Shown here piece by piece: positions 1-8,820 of a DNA stretch of 64,000 bases. A program made the position numbers and the translations under genes. The notes beneath the pieces were generated by a model, which was not told the origin of the DNA, searched no databases, and worked only from the letters and a program-made list of their open reading frames with translations. Origin of the DNA: Bacillus sp. MUM 116 (lineage in GTDB: Bacteria; Bacillota; Bacilli; Bacillales; Cytobacillaceae); assembly GCF_001866655.1 (NCBI RefSeq), contig NZ_MLYR01000061.1:1-64000 (forward strand). Direction: 5' to 3'. Every line of letters begins with the position of its first letter. Positions within the stretch are counted from its first letter, which is position 1.

Positions 1-53
1 AACTTCTTCTGCATTATCTAGTTTTGAGGGAATGAAAAAAAAAAATTTTCCTC

Positions 54-81
54 TTGAAAAATTTCAAAAAGACATTATAAT
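54..81 (+). promoter_or_regulatory. Possible internal promoter ahead of 5S rRNA-tRNA array
   Basis: A TTGAAA hexamer at 54-59 is followed after 16 bases by a perfect TATAAT at 76-81, which would start transcription roughly 15 bases before the 5S rRNA. It lies in the 23S-5S spacer. The -35 box overlaps a short palindrome (TTGAAA/TTTCAA), so a role in rRNA processing is an alternative. Confidence 0.35.
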
Positions 82-102
82 AAAATAGTGTCTGATAAAT
101 AG

Positions 103-218
<116 letters not shown>

Positions 219-227
219 TGTTATAAT

Positions 228-303
228 GGAGGATTAGCTCAGCTGGGAGAGCATCTGCCTTACAAGCAGAGGGTCGGCGGTTCGATCCCGTCATCCTCCA
301 CCA
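228..303 (+). tRNA. tRNA-Val (UAC)
   Basis: Complete cloverleaf with anticodon TAC in the loop CTTACAA. The CCA end is encoded. First tRNA of the array, 9 bases after the 5S gene. Confidence 0.97.
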
Positions 304-342
304 TTATTATTTCACAAAAGCGAATAAATCTTCAATAAACCT

Positions 343-418
<76 letters not shown>

Positions 419-426
419 CTTTGTTT

Positions 427-502
427 GAGCCATTAGCTCAGTTGGTAGAGCATCTGACTTTTAATCAGAGGGTCGAAGGTTCGAGTCCTTCATGGCTCAC
501 CA
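427..502 (+). tRNA. tRNA-Lys (UUU)
   Basis: Complete cloverleaf, anticodon TTT, CCA encoded. Confidence 0.97.
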
Positions 503-516
503 TTTAAATTGGATAT

Positions 517-601
517 GCGGGTGTGGCGGAATTGGCAGACGCACCAGACTTAGGATCTGGCGCCGCAAGGCGTGGGGGTTCGACTCCCTTCACCCGCACC
601 A
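517..601 (+). tRNA. tRNA-Leu (UAG)
   Basis: Class II tRNA with a long variable arm, anticodon TAG, CCA encoded. Confidence 0.97.
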
Positions 602-637
602 AATTTTTTTGCGATAGAAAAATAACAAAATATAAAT

Positions 638-712
638 GCGGAAGTAGTTCAGTGGTAGAACACCACCTTGCCAAGGTGGGGGTCGCGGGTTCGAATCCCG
701 TCTTCCGCTCCA
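638..712 (+). tRNA. tRNA-Gly (GCC)
   Basis: Complete cloverleaf, anticodon GCC, CCA encoded. Confidence 0.97.
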
Positions 713-717
713 TTTTT

Positions 718-806
718 GCCGGGGTGGCGGAACTGGCAGACGCACAGGACTTAAAATCCTGCGGTAGGTGACTACCGTACCGGTTCGATTCCGGTCCTCG
801 GCACCA
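718..806 (+). tRNA. tRNA-Leu (UAA)
   Basis: Class II tRNA with a long variable arm, anticodon TAA, CCA encoded. Confidence 0.97.
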
Positions 807-842
807 GAGTTTTTTGCAAAAGTAAAATAACTTATAAATAAT

Positions 843-919
<77 letters not shown>

Positions 920-928
920 TTAAAAGAA

Positions 929-1005
929 CGGGAAGTAGCTCAGCTTGGTAGAGCACTTGGTTTGGGACCAAGGGGTCGCAGGTTCGAATCCTGTCTTCCC
1001 GACCA
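929..1005 (+). tRNA. tRNA-Pro (UGG)
   Basis: Complete cloverleaf, anticodon TGG, CCA encoded. Confidence 0.97.
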
Positions 1006-1023
1006 TCTACTTCACTATATATT

Positions 1024-1099
1024 GGGGTCTTAGCTCAGCTGGGAGAGCGCCTGCTTTGCACGCAGGAGGTCAGGGGTTCGATCCCCCTAGACTCCACCA
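1024..1099 (+). tRNA. tRNA-Ala (UGC)
   Basis: Complete cloverleaf, anticodon TGC, CCA encoded. Confidence 0.97.
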
Positions 1100-1120
1100 A
1101 TTAAATTTCATTGATACTTT

Positions 1121-1197
1121 GGCGGTGTAGCTCAGCTGGCTAGAGCGTACGGTTCATACCCGTAAGGTCGGGGGTTCGATCCCCTCCGCCGCTACCA
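1121..1197 (+). tRNA. tRNA-Met, elongator (CAU)
   Basis: Complete cloverleaf with anticodon CAT and a fully paired acceptor stem. This marks it as elongator rather than initiator Met. CCA encoded. Confidence 0.93.
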
Positions 1198-1229
1198 AAT
1201 GAAATTAGAACCAAATTGCACTTTAACTT

Positions 1230-1306
1230 GGACCTTTAGCTCAGCTGGTTAGAGCAGACGGCTCATAACCGTCCGGTCGTAGGTTCGAGTCCTACAAGGT
1301 CCACCA
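1230..1306 (+). tRNA. tRNA-Ile2 (CAU, lysidine type)
   Basis: Complete cloverleaf with anticodon CAT. The body is the same type as the Bacillus tRNA-Ile2 whose C34 is converted to lysidine by TilS to read AUA. It also sits second among the three CAT tRNAs, as in B. subtilis trnB. Automated tools may call it Met. Confidence 0.88.
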
Positions 1307-1324
1307 GTAATTCTTATTTAATAT

Positions 1325-1417
1325 GGAGGAATACCCAAGTCCGGCTGAAGGGATCGGTCTTGAAAACCGACAGGCGGGTTAAACCGCGCGGGGGTTCGAA
1401 TCCCTCTTCCTCCGCCA
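1325..1417 (+). tRNA. tRNA-Ser (UGA)
   Basis: Class II tRNA with a long variable arm, anticodon TGA, CCA encoded. Confidence 0.97.
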
Positions 1418-1458
1418 TATTATTAAACTTCAGCAATGTTAAGTTTCATTTCTATTAT

Positions 1459-1532
<74 letters not shown>

Positions 1533-1535
1533 TTT

Positions 1536-1612
1536 GGTCTGGTAGTTCAGTTGGTTAGAATGCCTGCCTGTCACGCAGGAGGTCGCGGGTTCGAGTCCCG
1601 TCCAGACCGCCA
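1536..1612 (+). tRNA. tRNA-Asp (GUC)
   Basis: Complete cloverleaf, anticodon GTC, CCA encoded. Only three bases separate it from tRNA-fMet. Confidence 0.97.
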
Positions 1613-1618
1613 TATGTT

Positions 1619-1694
1619 GGCTCAGTAGCTCAGTCGGTAGAGCAAAGGACTGAAAATCCTTGTGTCGGCGGTTCGATTCCGTCCTGAGCCACCA
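1619..1694 (+). tRNA. tRNA-Phe (GAA)
   Basis: Complete cloverleaf, anticodon GAA, CCA encoded. Confidence 0.97.
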
Positions 1695-1719
1695 TTTAAT
1701 TTTCTAGATTTAATATAAT

Positions 1720-1796
1720 GGCGATTGTGGCGAAGTGGTTAACGCATCGGATTGTGGTTCCGACATTCGTGGGTTCGATTCCCATCAGTCGCCCCA
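1720..1796 (+). tRNA. tRNA-His (GUG)
   Basis: Complete cloverleaf, anticodon GTG. The extra G at -1 (1720) pairs with C73, as required for HisRS recognition. CCA encoded. Confidence 0.97.
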
Positions 1797-1804
1797 TTAA
1801 TTTT

Positions 1805-1878
1805 GCGGGTGTAGTTTACTGGTAAAACCTCAGCCTTCCAAGCTGATGTAGTGGGTTCGATTCCCATCACCCGCTCCA
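1805..1878 (+). tRNA. tRNA-Gly (UCC)
   Basis: Complete cloverleaf, anticodon TCC, CCA encoded. Confidence 0.97.
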
Positions 1879-1882
1879 ATAT

Positions 1883-1959
<77 letters not shown>

Positions 1960-1993
1960 TTGGTTTTTGAGAGAGCAAAATAACTATTATTAT

Positions 1994-2068
1994 TCCGCAG
2001 TAGCTCAGTGGTAGAGCTATCGGCTGTTAACCGATCGGTCGTAGGTTCGAGTCCTACCTGCGGAGCCA
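1994..2068 (+). tRNA. tRNA-Asn (GUU)
   Basis: Complete cloverleaf, anticodon GTT, CCA encoded. Confidence 0.97.
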
Positions 2069-2071
2069 TAT

Positions 2072-2162
2072 AGAGAAGTACCCAAGTGGCTCAAGGGGCT
2101 CCCCTGCTAAGGGAGTAGGTCGGGTAACCGGCGCGAGGGTTCGAATCCCTTCTTCTCTGCCA
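2072..2162 (+). tRNA. tRNA-Ser (GCU)
   Basis: Class II tRNA with a long variable arm, anticodon GCT, CCA encoded. Confidence 0.96.
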
Positions 2163-2172
2163 TATTTTTTTT

Positions 2173-2244
2173 GGCCCCTTGGTCAAGCGGTTAAGACACC
2201 GCCCTTTCACGGCGGTAACACGGGTTCGAATCCCGTAGGGGTCA
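2173..2244 (+). tRNA. tRNA-Glu (UUC)
   Basis: Complete cloverleaf, anticodon TTC. CCA is not encoded (TATTTT follows discriminator A2244). Last tRNA of the array. Confidence 0.96.
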
Positions 2245-2251
2245 TATTTTG

Positions 2252-2280
2252 AAGCTGATGAAATTATTCATCAGCTTTTT
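2252..2280 (+). terminator. Terminator of rRNA-tRNA operon
   Basis: Hairpin agctgatga / tcatcagct followed by a T run, directly after tRNA-Glu. Confidence 0.92.
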
Positions 2281-2385
2281 GTATTAAGCATCCTCAATAC
2301 AAAAACATTTCTTGATAATGAGAGCATGGAATGAATTTGGTTAAAAATGTTCCAAATGTGGTCAGTAATGAAATTTATGATGCCC

Positions 2386-2815
2386 TTTCCACAAACCACA
2401 AAATACTTTCCAGTTTAAATGGTTTATTTTCCACTTAAGCAAAATATTTTCCACTTTGAATGATTTACTTTCCACTCTATATTTATAGGCCCTTAAAACT
2501 CGTAATTTAGTATTAAACAAAGGAGATCCTATCATAATTTTGAGGAATCCCTCACATTCCATCACTAATTTTATTAAAGATTTCAATTTATTTTCCACAA
2601 ACCACAAAATACTTTCCAGTTTAGAAGGTTTATTTTCCACTTTAAGCAAAATACTTTCCACTTTGAATGATTTACTTTCCACTTACGATTATAGGCCCTT
2701 AAAACCCGTAATTTAGTACTAAACAAAGGAGATCCAATTATAATTTAGAAAAATATTTTCCACTCGAAATAATTTATTTTCCATTCTAAAACAATTACTT
2801 TCCATTATATACTTC
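2386..2815. repeat. 21-bp phased TTTCCA repeat clusters with a 206-bp-spaced duplication
   Basis: TTTCCA occurs at 2386, 2407, 2428, 2448 and 2469; again at 2592, 2613, 2634, 2655 and 2676; and at 2757, 2778 and 2799. The spacing within clusters is 21 bp (one interval of 20). The first two clusters are part of a longer direct repeat (about 2386-2541 and 2592-2746, offset 206 bp), which also shares a block reading ataggcccttaaaac and a block reading aaacaaaggagatcc. The minus strand is open across the repeat and reads as heptads of the type K-x-x-K-V-E-x, but no ribosome binding site supports a gene. The rest of the 2281-3062 gap shows nothing else recognisable. Confidence 0.85.
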
Positions 2816-3062
2816 CAACTTGCTTTACCTCCTGATGTAAACGTAATCAAAATAAAACTTTTTTTAAGAAATTTAATCAAATATTGTCGAGAATCGTAAT
2901 TTTCTTTGTCGTATGCAGTCGGATTGTGGTGGAATTTCGAAGAATATGGTGCCTGATAATAGTTATTGTCAGAAAACATAAAAAAGTATTTCGGGAAAAC
3001 ACAATAATTACAATTATAATTGTATTTTGTAATACATATTTTCAATGGAGATGTGAAAAGCC

Positions 3063-5009
3063 ATGGCAGTGAATACTTTTTTTCCTACTGACTACCAGTT
3101 GCATTTATTTCATGAAGGAAGTCTTTTTCAAAGTCACCAGCTTTTTGGCGCTCATATCTATAGACATTCCGATAAAGTATATACACGGTTTTGCGTTTGG
3201 GCCCCTCGGGCACTGAAAGTGAGGCTTGTTGGGGATTTTAATAATTGGAACGGTAGTGGATATGAACTACAAAAAGTGAATGATGAGGGTGTTTGGATTC
3301 TCATTATGGACCAGGACTTTGAAGGTTGTCTTTATAAGTACGAAATTTTTACGGAAAAAGGTGAAGTCCTTAAAAAGGCAGATCCTTATGCCTTTTATTC
3401 AGAGCTTCGTCCGAATACTGCCTCCATTGTTTATTCATTAGAAGGCTATAAATGGCAGGATGAACAGTGGATGATTCAAAGGAGAAAACGAAATTTCCTG
3501 TCAGAGCCTTCCATAATCTATGAAGTTCATCTAGGGTCATGGATGAAAAAACAGGCGAAAGAATTTTTGTCCTACAAGGAATTGGCAGAAGAACTTCTTC
3601 CCTATGTACTTGAGCATGGGTTTACACATATTGAATTATTACCCTTGGTTGAGCATCCGCTTGATGATTCTTGGGGATATCAGGGAACAGGGTATTATTC
3701 TGTAACTTCTAGATATGGTACACCGGAAGAATTCATGTATTTTGTTGACCAATGCCACCAGCTGGGAATAGGGGTTATTCTTGACTGGGTCCCAGGGCAT
3801 TTTTGCAAAGATGCACATGGTTTATATCAGTTCGATGGTACCCATGTTTATTCCTATAGTCATGTAAAGGACCGAGAAAATCCAGTATGGGGAACAGCCA
3901 ATTTTGATTTAGGGAAGCTCGAGGTCCAAAGTTTCCTGATTTCGAACGCATTGTTTTGGATGCAAAACTACCACATAGATGGCTTCCGAATGGATGCTGT
4001 TGCCAATATCATCTATTGGCCAAATGCAGATGGAAAAGTGGAAAATCCATTTGGAATTGAATTTTTAAAGAAATTAAACAAAGAAATCCACGAATATGAT
4101 CCATCCTTCTTGGTTATTGGGGAGGACTCAACTGATTTTCCGCGCGTCACCACACCTGTTTGTTATGGCGGTTTAGGCTTTGATTACAAATGGAATATGG
4201 GCTGGATGAATGACATGCTGGAATATATGGAGACCCCCCCTTATTTTCGCTCAAAGGTACATTCAAATGTAACATTTTCGCTTTTATATGCATTTTCAGA
4301 AAACTTCATGCTGCCATTTTCGCACGATGAAGTGGTCCACGGAAAAAAATCATTATTAGACAAAATGCCAGGTGAATATTTAGAAAAATTTGCCCAATTG
4401 CGATTATTACTTGGCTATATGTTCGCCCACCCTGGAAAAAAATTATTATTCATGGGATTTGAAATGGGGCAGTTTTCAGAATGGAAGGATAAAGAACAGC
4501 TTGATTGGAACCTGCTGGACTATGAAATGCATCAAAAGATGAATGTATATGTTAAAGAATTAACAAAGTTTTACAAACGCTCAAAGCCTCTTTTTGAATT
4601 AGACCACCTGCAGGATGGCTTTGAATGGATTGATGCTAATAACCATCACCAATCAATTTTTTCTTTTATTCGAAAAGGTAAAAAACTGGATGAGAATTTA
4701 ATCGTTATTTGTAATTTTACAGGGGTAGGTTATGAAAATTATTGTGTTGGAATTCCGTTCACTGGTGAATATCGAGAAGTTTTTAATAGTGATTATGAAA
4801 AATTCGGCGGTGCCGGATGGATAAATAAAAAGAAAATCATTTCTATAGAGGAGCCGTATCATCGGCAGAAGTACTCTGTTGAACTGACCATTCCACCATT
4901 TGGATTCCTCATTATTAGACCTGTCAAAAAGCGAAAGGAGAGAAAAGGAAATGGGAAAGAAAAAGTGCGTAGCCATGCTATTGGCAGGAGGGAAAGGAAG
5001 CAGACTTAA
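3063..5009 (+). CDS. glgB: 1,4-alpha-glucan branching enzyme GlgB
   Basis: Forms alpha-1,6 branches in cytoplasmic glycogen by cutting and transferring alpha-1,4 chains. The N-terminal carbohydrate-binding (CBM48) region (about residues 25-115, with the VWAPRA block) is followed by a GH13 barrel. The catalytic nucleophile is D311 in GFRMDAV, the acid/base E354 in GEDST, and the third carboxylate D422 in SHDEVVHG. At 648 aa it is slightly long; the last 20 or so residues are very basic and read through the start of glgC, overlapping it by 59 nt. GGAG at 3047-3050 supports the ATG at 3063. First gene of the glgBCDAP operon. Confidence 0.97.
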   Translation: MAVNTFFPTDYQLHLFHEGSLFQSHQLFGAHIYRHSDKVYTRFCVWAPRALKVRLVGDFNNWNGSGYELQKVNDEGVWILIMDQDFEGCLYKYEIFTEKGEVLKKADPYAFYSELRPNTASIVYSLEGYKWQDEQWMIQRRKRNFLSEPSIIYEVHLGSWMKKQAKEFLSYKELAEELLPYVLEHGFTHIELLPLVEHPLDDSWGYQGTGYYSVTSRYGTPEEFMYFVDQCHQLGIGVILDWVPGHFCKDAHGLYQFDGTHVYSYSHVKDRENPVWGTANFDLGKLEVQSFLISNALFWMQNYHIDGFRMDAVANIIYWPNADGKVENPFGIEFLKKLNKEIHEYDPSFLVIGEDSTDFPRVTTPVCYGGLGFDYKWNMGWMNDMLEYMETPPYFRSKVHSNVTFSLLYAFSENFMLPFSHDEVVHGKKSLLDKMPGEYLEKFAQLRLLLGYMFAHPGKKLLFMGFEMGQFSEWKDKEQLDWNLLDYEMHQKMNVYVKELTKFYKRSKPLFELDHLQDGFEWIDANNHHQSIFSFIRKGKKLDENLIVICNFTGVGYENYCVGIPFTGEYREVFNSDYEKFGGAGWINKKKIISIEEPYHRQKYSVELTIPPFGFLIIRPVKKRKERKGNGKEKVRSHAIGRRERKQT

Positions 5010-6096
5010 TTCTCTTACAAAGGATCTTGCAAAACCGGCTGTACCCTTTGGAGGTAAATATAGAATTATAGATTTTCCTTTAAGTAACTGCTCCAATTCA
5101 GGAATCGATACTGTTGGTGTTTTAACACAATATCAGCCCCTATTGTTAAACTCGTATATTGGAATCGGCAGTACCTGGGACCTTGACCGTAAGGATGGCG
5201 GGGTAACGGTTTTACCACCTTACAGTGAGTCGTCGGAAGTAAAGTGGTATACAGGTACAGCAAGTGCCATTTATCAAAATTTAAATTATCTTAAGCAATA
5301 TCAGCCGGAGTATGTGTTAATTCTGTCCGGGGATCACATTTATAAAATGAACTATGAAAATATGCTTGAATATCATATTGAAAAAAGGGCGGATGTCACC
5401 ATCTCTTTAATTGAGGTGCCTTGGGCTGAAGCCAACCGCTTTGGCATTATGAGTACGAATGAGGATATGAGGATTACTGAGTTTGAAGAAAAGCCGAACA
5501 GCCCTAAAAATAATCTTGCTTCTATGGGCATTTATATTTTTAGCTGGAATATATTGAAAGAATATTTGGAAATGGATGAAAGAAATCCACATTCCAGCCA
5601 TGATTTTGGTAAGGACGTTATTCCATTATTATTAGATGAAAAGAAGAAATTATATGCCTATCCGTTTAAAGGGTACTGGAAAGATGTTGGAACAGTGCAA
5701 AGCCTTTGGGAAGCCAATATGGACCTCTTGAATAATGAGTGTGAATTAGATTTATTCGACCATGATTGGAGAATTTATTCGGTTAATCCGAATCAGCCGC
5801 CGCAATATATTGCTCAAAATGCAATTGTGAAAGAGTCGCTTATTAATGAAGGCTGCACGATTGAAGGAGAAATTGAAAAATCGGTTCTGTTCCAAGGAGT
5901 AAGTGTCGGGCATGGGTCAATTATTAAAGAGTCGGTTATTATGCCTGATGCGATAATTGGCAATAATGTTTTGATTGAAAAAGCAATTGTACCATGCGAT
6001 GTAACAATTCCAGATGGAACGGTAATCCGTTCCTATGAAGATGAAATTATTCTTGTTACCGAAGAGATGTTAAGTGGGTTATTTCCTACTTATTAA
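4951..6096 (+). CDS. glgC: Glucose-1-phosphate adenylyltransferase GlgC
   Basis: Makes ADP-glucose from glucose-1-phosphate and ATP, the committed step of glycogen synthesis. The 381-aa product has the nucleotidyltransferase motif [10 protein letters not shown] at residues 10-19, the catalytic-site SGDH at 126-129 and a C-terminal left-handed beta-helix region. The reading frame is open upstream, but the ATG at 4951, preceded by GAAAGGAG, gives the family N-terminus and length. It overlaps the end of glgB. In Bacillus GlgC works with the non-catalytic paralogue GlgD. A MITE (6102-6290) has inserted right behind its stop codon, with the target duplication starting at the TAA. Confidence 0.97.
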   Translation: MGKKKCVAMLLAGGKGSRLNSLTKDLAKPAVPFGGKYRIIDFPLSNCSNSGIDTVGVLTQYQPLLLNSYIGIGSTWDLDRKDGGVTVLPPYSESSEVKWYTGTASAIYQNLNYLKQYQPEYVLILSGDHIYKMNYENMLEYHIEKRADVTISLIEVPWAEANRFGIMSTNEDMRITEFEEKPNSPKNNLASMGIYIFSWNILKEYLEMDERNPHSSHDFGKDVIPLLLDEKKKLYAYPFKGYWKDVGTVQSLWEANMDLLNNECELDLFDHDWRIYSVNPNQPPQYIAQNAIVKESLINEGCTIEGEIEKSVLFQGVSVGHGSIIKESVIMPDAIIGNNVLIEKAIVPCDVTIPDGTVIRSYEDEIILVTEEMLSGLFPTY

Positions 6097-6298
6097 ATAT
6101 AGGTTGTATTAAATGACATTGTTGATTTTTTAACCATGTTGATTGGAGCGGAAGGCACGAAGACTCCTGCGTGAGTACGGGGCAGGGGAGACCTCACAGG
6201 AGCGCAAGCGACGAGGAGGCTCCCCGGACCACCGCCCTAAGGTGTGCGAAGTGCCTGGAGTGGAAATCAACAGACAAGTTTAACACAGCCTAAATATA
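6094..6298 (+). mobile_element. MITE family R1, copy A, with 8-bp target duplications
   Basis: The element spans 6102-6290 (189 bp). Its ends are imperfect inverted repeats (GGTTGTATTAAA at 6102-6113, TTTAACACAGCC at 6279-6290). It is flanked by a perfect direct repeat TAAATATA (6094-6101 and 6291-6298). The interior is GC-rich and self-complementary, with no ORF. It sits inside the glg operon between glgC and glgD and is presumably transcribed with it. Related copies lie at 28367-28536 and 28913-29097. Confidence 0.88.
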
Positions 6299-6340
6299 AA
6301 AAATTGCATGTTCTTTAAAAATTTAGGGAGGGAACAAGGT

Positions 6341-7372
6341 TTGAAAAGAAAGCTATTAGGAGTAATTGACGCAACAACCTATCATGAAGATTTAGAGGAC
6401 TTAATCACACACCGTTCACTTGCAGCTCTCCCTTTTGGCGGGCGCTACCGAATGATTGATTTTATTCTTTCCAACATGGTGAATTCAGGAATTCGCAGTG
6501 TGGCGATTTTTCCGAAATTACAATACCGCTCCTTAATGGATCATTTAGGTTCAGGAAAAAATTGGGATTTAAATCGAAAACGAGATGGCCTTTTCTTTTT
6601 TCCTTCTCCCAATCTCGAAAGCGATCAAAACAAAGTCGGTTCCTTTGATCATTTTGCTGCGAATATGGACTATTTTTATCGCAGCACCCAAGAATATGCA
6701 ATTATTGCTAATTGCTATACTGTTTTTAATATGGACTTTAAACCTCTTTTGGATTGGCATATCCGTTCAGGTTGTGATATCACCGAACTCCATCACAAAG
6801 ATGGCCGCCCAATGGAAATTTACTTAGTAAAAACATCCCTGCTAATGAAATTAATTGAAACAAGAAATGAAACAGGATATACCTGTATGAAGGATGTGGT
6901 TATGGAGATTGATCATCAATATACAGTGTGCCACCACGTCTATGATGGATATGCAGTGATGATTGATTCCTTCCAAAACTATTATTCTACTAGTATGGAA
7001 ATCTTAAACCCAACTGTTTGGAAGCAGCTATTTTTAAAAGAACAGCCGATTTTAACAAAGGTAAAGGATGAGCCGCCAACGAAATATATTAAAGGCTCAA
7101 TCGTAAAAAATACGATGATTGCCAATGGCTGCTTAATTAATGGTACGGTTGAAAATAGTATTATCTCCAGAGGCGTTAAGATTGGCAAAGGGGCTGTTAT
7201 TAAAAACTGTATTATCATGCAGAAATGTCAGATTGAGGATAATTGTTTCCTAGATTCAGTCATTTTAGATAAAGATGTAAAAGTTCAAGCCGGTACCCGT
7301 TTGACAGGGACAGCTCAGAATCCATATGTTATCCGTAAAGGTACGAAACAAGGAGAGTTGATTAATTCGTGA
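6341..7372 (+). CDS. glgD: Glycogen biosynthesis protein GlgD
   Basis: Non-catalytic paralogue of GlgC that associates with it and raises ADP-glucose pyrophosphorylase activity in Bacillus and Geobacillus. It keeps the fold ([17 protein letters not shown]-terminal beta-helix) but lacks the nucleotide-binding GGxGxRL motif seen in GlgC. The frame opens at 6308, but the TTG at 6341, preceded by the strong site AGGGAGGGA, gives 343 aa, the length I recall for B. subtilis GlgD. It overlaps glgA by 4 nt. Confidence 0.94.
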   Translation: MKRKLLGVIDATTYHEDLEDLITHRSLAALPFGGRYRMIDFILSNMVNSGIRSVAIFPKLQYRSLMDHLGSGKNWDLNRKRDGLFFFPSPNLESDQNKVGSFDHFAANMDYFYRSTQEYAIIANCYTVFNMDFKPLLDWHIRSGCDITELHHKDGRPMEIYLVKTSLLMKLIETRNETGYTCMKDVVMEIDHQYTVCHHVYDGYAVMIDSFQNYYSTSMEILNPTVWKQLFLKEQPILTKVKDEPPTKYIKGSIVKNTMIANGCLINGTVENSIISRGVKIGKGAVIKNCIIMQKCQIEDNCFLDSVILDKDVKVQAGTRLTGTAQNPYVIRKGTKQGELINS

Positions 7373-8820
7373 AAGTATTATTTGCAGTTTCCGAGTGTGG
7401 TCCATTTGTAAAATCAGGAGGGCTTGCTGATGTTGCAGGCTCTCTTCCAAAAGAATTAAAAAGTCTTGGTACCGATGTCAGAGTAATTCTCCCTAAATAT
7501 GGCACGATTTCTGATCATTTTAAGAAGGATATGAAAAAAATAAATGAATTTACGGTCTCGGTAGGCTGGAGAAAGCAATATTGCGGGATTGAGGAACTCG
7601 AGTATCAAGGACTAACCTTTTATTTTGTAGATAATGAATATTATTTTAAACGAAAAAGCCTTTATGGTTTTTATGATGATGGGGAGAGGTTTGCTTTCTT
7701 TAACCGGGCCGTGCTGGAAACGTTAGCCCACCTTAATTTCTTTCCGGATGTCCTTCATTGCCATGACTGGCATACAGCCATGATTCCTTTCCTTCTGAGG
7801 AAGGAATATTACAATCGAAAAGGTTACGGTAAAATTCGCACCGTGTTTACGATTCACAATCTTCAATTTCAAGGAATTTATTCAAACGTAGTTTTGGAAG
7901 ATTTTTTTGGAATAAAGCCGGAGGCTAACGATTTCGGACAATTGGAGTTTTTCGGAAATGTGAATTTTATGAAAGCCGCCATTGTTGCTGCCGATAAAAT
8001 TACGACTGTAAGTCCTACGTACAAGCAGGAAATTCAAACACCAACATATGGTGAAAAGTTGGACGGTCTCTTGAAGGCAAGAGAAGAGGATCTTTTTGGG
8101 ATTCTGAACGGAATCGATGAGGATTTTTATAATCCGGAAAAAGATTCATTGATTTATCAGACATACACGGCTAACAATCATGAGAAAAAGCCCGTGAATA
8201 AGCGTGAGATTCAAAAGTTTTTTGGGCTGCCACAATCCTCAGGAACACCGTTAATGGTGATGATTTCAAGGCTTACAAGACAAAAAGGACTTGATCTTGT
8301 TCAATGTGTTCTAAGGGAAATTCTCCAGGAGGATATACAGGTAATCATCCTGGGAACGGGCGATTATGAATTTGAGGAATATTTCAGACAGGCCTCAAGG
8401 GTTTATCCGGAAAAGTTAAAGGTTTATACCGGATTTAGTGAGGAGCTTGCCCATAGGCTATATGCGGCGGCAGACTTATTTTTAATGCCGTCACTATTTG
8501 AACCATGCGGGCTTGGCCAGCTTATTGCCATGAGATATGGTGCTATCCCGATTGTTAGAGAAACAGGCGGCTTGAATGATACTGTTCAGTCCTGGAACGA
8601 AATTACAGGCGAAGGAAACGGGTTCTCATTCAGTCATTTTAATGCCCACGACATGCTTTATACAATCCGAAGAGCCATTCATTTTTACCGTGATCAGGAT
8701 GTATGGCCAATGCTCATCAAGAGGGCAATGGAGATGGATAACAGCTGGGCACAGTCGGCATTTAGATATAACCAACTCTATGCAGAACTCATCTCAAGGA
8801 GTGAAACTCATGTTTTCTAA
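7369..8820 (+). CDS. glgA: Glycogen synthase GlgA
   Basis: ADP-glucose-dependent GT5 glycosyltransferase that elongates alpha-1,4-glucan. The 483-aa product has the N-terminal ADP-glucose motif KSGGL at residues 15-19. The C-terminal GT-B half carries the E-x7-E type donor site (FEPCGLGQL, around residue 377). Start is GTG at 7369, coupled to glgD through a GTGA overlap, with AAGGAG upstream. It overlaps glgP by 11 nt. Confidence 0.96.
   Translation: MKVLFAVSECGPFVKSGGLADVAGSLPKELKSLGTDVRVILPKYGTISDHFKKDMKKINEFTVSVGWRKQYCGIEELEYQGLTFYFVDNEYYFKRKSLYGFYDDGERFAFFNRAVLETLAHLNFFPDVLHCHDWHTAMIPFLLRKEYYNRKGYGKIRTVFTIHNLQFQGIYSNVVLEDFFGIKPEANDFGQLEFFGNVNFMKAAIVAADKITTVSPTYKQEIQTPTYGEKLDGLLKAREEDLFGILNGIDEDFYNPEKDSLIYQTYTANNHEKKPVNKREIQKFFGLPQSSGTPLMVMISRLTRQKGLDLVQCVLREILQEDIQVIILGTGDYEFEEYFRQASRVYPEKLKVYTGFSEELAHRLYAAADLFLMPSLFEPCGLGQLIAMRYGAIPIVRETGGLNDTVQSWNEITGEGNGFSFSHFNAHDMLYTIRRAIHFYRDQDVWPMLIKRAMEMDNSWAQSAFRYNQLYAELISRSETHVF

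Noticed and set aside
2362-2682. Minus-strand 106-codon frame with heptad-like K-V-E repeats
   Set aside because: It has no ribosome binding site and is AT-rich. The regular pattern follows from the 21-bp DNA repeat, and the frame degenerates between the repeat units.
2386-2815. CRISPR array or DnaA-box cluster
   Set aside because: The 21-bp units are contiguous with no unique spacers of constant length and no cas genes. Most motifs end in CACT or CAGT rather than CACA, so only one fits even a relaxed DnaA box.
8576-8809. 78-codon upstream extension of glgP
   Set aside because: It lies wholly inside glgA in another frame. ATG 8810 has its own ribosome binding site and gives the normal protein length.
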